In this document: positions 60,625 to 64,000 of the stretch, one piece after another
Layout: the number at the start of each line of letters is the position of its first letter
How positions within the stretch are numbered: the first letter of the stretch is position 1
Assembly (NCBI GenBank): GCA_905612435.1
Contig: CAJQRZ010000010.1
Coordinates: 81,999-145,998, forward strand
DNA: 64,000 nucleotides
DNA from: an uncultured Candidatus Pelagibacter sp.
GTDB taxonomy: Bacteria > Pseudomonadota > Alphaproteobacteria > Pelagibacterales > Pelagibacteraceae
Reading direction: 5' to 3'
Made by a program: the position numbers and the translations under genes
Notes under the pieces: model-generated
What the model saw: only the letters and a program-made list of their open reading frames with translations
Databases searched by the model: none
What the model was told of the DNA's origin: nothing

Positions 60625-63084
60625 ATGAAAAAAATTCTCATAGCTAATCGAGGAGAAATAGCTTGTAGAATTATTGATAGTTGTAAAAAATTGAATTTAT
60701 ATTCAATTGCCGTCTACTCTGATATCGATAAAAATAGTAAACATGTTAGAAAAGCTGATGAATCAATTCATATAGGTGCCTCTAAAGCACAAGAAAGCTA
60801 CCTATCAATAACAAAGATTATCGATGCTGCTAAAAAATTAAATGTAGATGCAATACATCCAGGTTACGGATTTATGGCAGAAAATTCAGAATTTGCTCAA
60901 AAAATAATTGATTCAGATATTATTTGGATAGGTCCCAAGCCAAATACAATTATATCAATGGGCAATAAAGATATTGCAAGAGAACTCGCGGTAAAAAATA
61001 ACCTCCCAATTTGCCCTGGCTTAAATAATGATGAACTAAAAAGGGATGACCTAGAAACAAAATGTAATGAAATAGGGTTTCCAATTTTAATAAAAGCAAG
61101 TGCTGGCGGAGGAGGAATTGGAATGCAAATTGCAAATAACTATGAGCAATTAATTCAATCAATTGAAAAAACTAAAAATTTAGCAAAGAAAGCTTTTGGT
61201 AATAGTGATATTTTTTTAGAAAAATTTATATCTAATGCAAGACATATAGAGATTCAAGTCTTTGGTCTTGGTGAAAAGAAAGCCTTACATTTTTATGAAA
61301 GAGATTGTTCAATACAAAGACGTTTTCAAAAAATTATTGAAGAAAGCCCAGCACCCAAAATTGAACAATCAATTATAGATGAAATGGCAGAGAATGCTGT
61401 AAATTTTGTTACAAATCAAAAATATGAAGGAGCGGGAACAATAGAATTTATATACGACATTGATAATAAAAAATTTTATTTTTTAGAAATGAATACTCGA
61501 ATTCAAGTAGAACATCCAGTTACTGAGGCTATTACTGGTTTTGATTTAGTTGCAATGCAAATTAAATTTGCATTAAAAATGGATATAGATTCAATAGATC
61601 AAAATAAAATTAATAAATCAGGACATGCAATTGAATGTAGATTGTATGCTGAAGATCCAACTAAAAATTTTCTTCCATCTCCTGGAAAAATTACAAAACT
61701 AAAAATTCCAAATATTGGTTTGACTAATATTAGGCTGGATATTGGTGTTGATGAAGGAGATGAAATTTCTTTTTATTATGATCCTATGATTGCAAAAATT
61801 ATATCTAAAGGTGCAAATAGAAATGAAAGTATAAACAACATGATTCATTATTTGAATAGTTTTGAAATCGAAGGAATTAATACAAACAAGGATTTTTTAA
61901 TATCAGTACTACAAAATAAATCTTTTGAAGAAGCTAGCTATAATACAAAATTTATAGAAAATAATTTATCTTTGTTTACTAAAAAAATAACAAGTATACC
62001 AACAATAAAAAATGAAGTTTTAGAACCAGATAAAATTATTCAAAAATATACTGACAAAGATGTAAAGGCTTTCGAAAAAATAGTTTCAAAATCACCTAAA
62101 GATAAAACTTCCCAAAATTATACAGAGAAAGATATAAAAACATTTAACAATATTGTATTAAAAAAAACAAATACTAGTAATGCGTCCTCATCTTCAATAA
62201 AGAATATTCCTGGTAAAGTGTACAAAGAACCAAAATTTAAACCAGGTGGTGATAAATATATGTTCATTGAATTCGGTAATCTTATGGATCTTGAAATAAA
62301 TTTTACTGCACAAAACTTGGCTAAAGCTATTCATGATAATAAAATCAAAGGAGTTTATGAAACAGCTCCTTGTTTTGCATCAATGCTAATTCACTATAAT
62401 CCTGATGAAATAAAATTTAATGATTTAAAAAATGAAATGAAATCACTTATTAAATCATTAGGTCCAACTGACGATATTGAAATTAATAGTAGGGTTTTTT
62501 CATTTCCAACTGTTTACCTTGATAAGTGGACAAAAGAATGCATTGAAGATTATTCTAGCAAAATATCAAAAAAAACACCTGATCCTGAGTTTATTGTGGA
62601 GCTAAATAACCTTGAAAATACTGATCAATTTGTAAGAGTGCATTCCGGCACTGAATATTGGGTATCTGCACTTGGTTTTTGGCCTGGCCTGCCCTTTATG
62701 ATGCCTCTTGATCCTAGATGCAAACTAACAGCTCCAAAATATAATCCTCCTAGAACTTGGACACCAAAAGGAGCTATCGGTATGGGCGGATCTTCTACAT
62801 CAATCTATCCAGATAGATTGCCTGGAGGATATCAAATATTTGGGATTATCCCTGTTCCGATTTGGGATACACAAAAAAGCTTTTCAGTATTTGAAGAAAG
62901 CATATGTCTTTTTAAACCAGGAGATAGAGTAAAATTTATACCTACCACATATGAAGAATTTGATCATGTTTCAAATAAGGTGAAAGATAAATCTTATGAC
63001 TATAATATTGTTGAGTATCAAAAATTCTCAGTCAAAAACTACAAAAAATGGTTAACTACGATTGATAAAACGAAAAGGTTTTAA
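60625..63084 (+). CDS. Biotin carboxylase fused to KipI / PxpB domain
   Basis: An 819-residue fusion. Residues about 1-450 are a full biotin carboxylase: ILIANRGEIACRII, HPGYGFMAENSEFA, KASAGGGGIGM (ATP-grasp loop), FYERDCSIQRRFQKIIEESPAP and EMNTRIQVEHPVTE. A Lys/Asn-rich linker (about 460-535) holds two copies of YTxKDxKxFxxIV at 475 and 499. The C-terminal part (about 540-819) is KipI/PxpB-like: PCFASMLIHYNP, GLPFMMPLDPRCKLTAPKY and GGYQIFGIIPVPIWD. Urea carboxylase has the same domain order but also a biotin-carrier domain; no such AMKM motif is seen here. The fusion suggests a carboxylating variant of 5-oxoprolinase or of an allophanate-type enzyme. Confidence 0.87.
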   Translation: MKKILIANRGEIACRIIDSCKKLNLYSIAVYSDIDKNSKHVRKADESIHIGASKAQESYLSITKIIDAAKKLNVDAIHPGYGFMAENSEFAQKIIDSDIIWIGPKPNTIISMGNKDIARELAVKNNLPICPGLNNDELKRDDLETKCNEIGFPILIKASAGGGGIGMQIANNYEQLIQSIEKTKNLAKKAFGNSDIFLEKFISNARHIEIQVFGLGEKKALHFYERDCSIQRRFQKIIEESPAPKIEQSIIDEMAENAVNFVTNQKYEGAGTIEFIYDIDNKKFYFLEMNTRIQVEHPVTEAITGFDLVAMQIKFALKMDIDSIDQNKINKSGHAIECRLYAEDPTKNFLPSPGKITKLKIPNIGLTNIRLDIGVDEGDEISFYYDPMIAKIISKGANRNESINNMIHYLNSFEIEGINTNKDFLISVLQNKSFEEASYNTKFIENNLSLFTKKITSIPTIKNEVLEPDKIIQKYTDKDVKAFEKIVSKSPKDKTSQNYTEKDIKTFNNIVLKKTNTSNASSSSIKNIPGKVYKEPKFKPGGDKYMFIEFGNLMDLEINFTAQNLAKAIHDNKIKGVYETAPCFASMLIHYNPDEIKFNDLKNEMKSLIKSLGPTDDIEINSRVFSFPTVYLDKWTKECIEDYSSKISKKTPDPEFIVELNNLENTDQFVRVHSGTEYWVSALGFWPGLPFMMPLDPRCKLTAPKYNPPRTWTPKGAIGMGGSSTSIYPDRLPGGYQIFGIIPVPIWDTQKSFSVFEESICLFKPGDRVKFIPTTYEEFDHVSNKVKDKSYDYNIVEYQKFSVKNYKKWLTTIDKTKRF

Positions 63085-63089
63085 TTTTT

Positions 63090-64000
63090 ATGGTGGAAGT
63101 AATTAAAAAAGGTCTAGAAACATCAGTTCAAGATTACCCAGGTAGAATTGGAACTTTAAATCAAGGATTTCCAGCTTCAGGTCCAATGGATAGTTGGTCT
63201 TTTAGACTGGCAAACATATTAGTGGGGAACGAACCTGGTGAAGCAGCTCTAGAATGTCAATTCATAGGTCCCACACTTAAATTTAAAAATGACAGAACAA
63301 TAGCAATCACAGGAGCAAACATGTCTCCCAAGTTAGATGGTAAAAGTATTCCATTGTGGGAAAGTTTAGAAGTTAAAGCCAATCAAACTTTAGAAATGCA
63401 GTTTGCTACTGTAGGTGCCAGATCATATATAGCTTTTTCTGGTGGTATTAATAGCAAACCATGGTTGGGTTCAAGATCAACTTTTCATAAAGCAGGAGTT
63501 GGAGGAATTAATGGTAAAGCTATACAGGATGGCCAAACTTTACCTTTAAGAAAAAATAAAACTATTCACCCAAGAAAAATCAAAAAAAACTCAATCCCAA
63601 TAATGTCTACTGATAAAAATTGGTCTATAGAAGTTGTGCTAGGTCCAAATGATGATTGGGTTGATAAAAAGGGACATGAAATATTTCTTAACTCTAAATG
63701 GAAACTTCAAGCAAAAAGTGACAGAACTGGCTATAGGTTGGATGGACCTAAATTATCTTTTACTGACAAAGCAACAAACAAAAGTCTTGAAAATGGATCA
63801 GAACCTTCAAACATTATTGATCAAGGTTATCCAGCTGGGGCTGTAAATCTTGCTGGTCAAACTCCAATAATACTGGTTAATGATGGGCCTAGCATGGGTG
63901 GCTTTATTAACCCCTATACCGTTCCGTCTGCAGCATTTTGGAAATTAGGTCAAGCTAAGCCAGGTGATACTTTTAATTTTGTTGAAGTTTCAGTTGAAAA
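63090..64000 (+). CDS. pxpC: KipA / PxpC-type carboxyltransferase-like subunit, 3' truncated by the window edge
   Basis: An open frame from ATG 63090 to the window end (303 codons). It matches the KipA/PxpC (AHS2) family: LETSVQDYPGRIGTLNQGFPASGPMDSWSFRLAN (split here as ETSVQDYPG and PASGPMD), ITGANMSPKLDG, IAFSGGINSKPWLGSRST and LVNDGPSMGGFINPYT. It begins 5 bases after the carboxylase-KipI gene. PxpB and PxpC form a complex that does the ATP-dependent step in 5-oxoproline cleavage. The unseen C-terminus, or the next gene, should be inspected for a biotin-carrier domain, which the operon otherwise lacks. Confidence 0.9.
   Translation, partial: MVEVIKKGLETSVQDYPGRIGTLNQGFPASGPMDSWSFRLANILVGNEPGEAALECQFIGPTLKFKNDRTIAITGANMSPKLDGKSIPLWESLEVKANQTLEMQFATVGARSYIAFSGGINSKPWLGSRSTFHKAGVGGINGKAIQDGQTLPLRKNKTIHPRKIKKNSIPIMSTDKNWSIEVVLGPNDDWVDKKGHEIFLNSKWKLQAKSDRTGYRLDGPKLSFTDKATNKSLENGSEPSNIIDQGYPAGAVNLAGQTPIILVNDGPSMGGFINPYTVPSAAFWKLGQAKPGDTFNFVEVSVE

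Overview
The window looks like a piece of a streamlined marine alphaproteobacterium of the SAR11 / Pelagibacterales type. The DNA is very AT-rich, genes are packed with overlaps of 1-14 bases or gaps of a few bases, and no stretch without a gene exceeds about 220 bases. I saw no tRNA, rRNA, insertion sequence, prophage or CRISPR array. Gene content is that of a scavenger of dissolved organic nitrogen compounds: an ammonium channel, three substrate-binding-protein ABC transporters, and many oxygenases, dehydrogenases and ligases for amines, betaines and amino-acid derivatives. The lineage call is inference from composition and content; no marker gene is present.

Region by region. 1-7.7 kb: nitrogen assimilation, with a truncated FMN glutamate-synthase-domain gene, a small hypothetical, an Amt channel with a one-helix partner, a strong terminator, then a split glutamate synthase-like set (amidotransferase, GXGXG and FMN subunits) and a GlnT/GMAS-type glutamine synthetase. 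7.7-10.2 kb: diaminopropionate ammonia-lyase and DNA photolyase. 10.2-21 kb: mostly minus-strand core genes (ZapE-like ATPase, cupin, BamB, YfgM-like protein, aconitase, LysE exporter, CsaA), then ArgE, an aldehyde dehydrogenase and an agmatinase-family enzyme. 21-22.4 kb: an exported HExxH protein and an anchored cyclophilin. 22.4-29.3 kb: a divergent cluster with two Rieske oxygenases, a 2-hydroxyacid dehydrogenase, a glyoxalase, an EutQ-like cupin, a glutamine-synthetase-like ligase and a MetX-like alpha/beta hydrolase. This is one of two candidates for an undescribed pathway. 29.4-30.5 kb: a highly charged, extended-helix protein. 30.5-34 kb: divergent beta-oxidation genes.

34-38.5 kb is a polyamine-type (Pot) ABC transporter with a terminator hairpin against the second gene's start. 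38.6-41 kb holds EutA- and DoeA-like ectoine-catabolism proteins and a small 2OG-Fe(II) oxygenase, divergent from an aldehyde dehydrogenase. 43.2-51 kb reads as a carnitine / gamma-butyrobetaine module: gamma-butyrobetaine hydroxylase, a ProXWV-type betaine transporter, an SDR, L-carnitine dehydrogenase and a beta-keto acid cleavage enzyme, with pseudoazurin and a class II aldolase alongside. 52.7-64 kb is one long operon: a CUT2-type ABC transporter with unusually enlarged permeases, a 171-residue disordered repeat protein, a YcsF/PxpA protein, a biotin carboxylase fused to KipI/PxpB, and a truncated KipA/PxpC. This is the second candidate, because the repeat protein and the carboxylase-KipI linker share a short motif.

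Together the genes suggest uptake of quaternary amines, polyamine-like compounds and another small polar substrate, their oxidative or CoA-dependent breakdown to central intermediates, and recapture of the released ammonia or methylamine by Amt and the GlnT / split glutamate synthase set.
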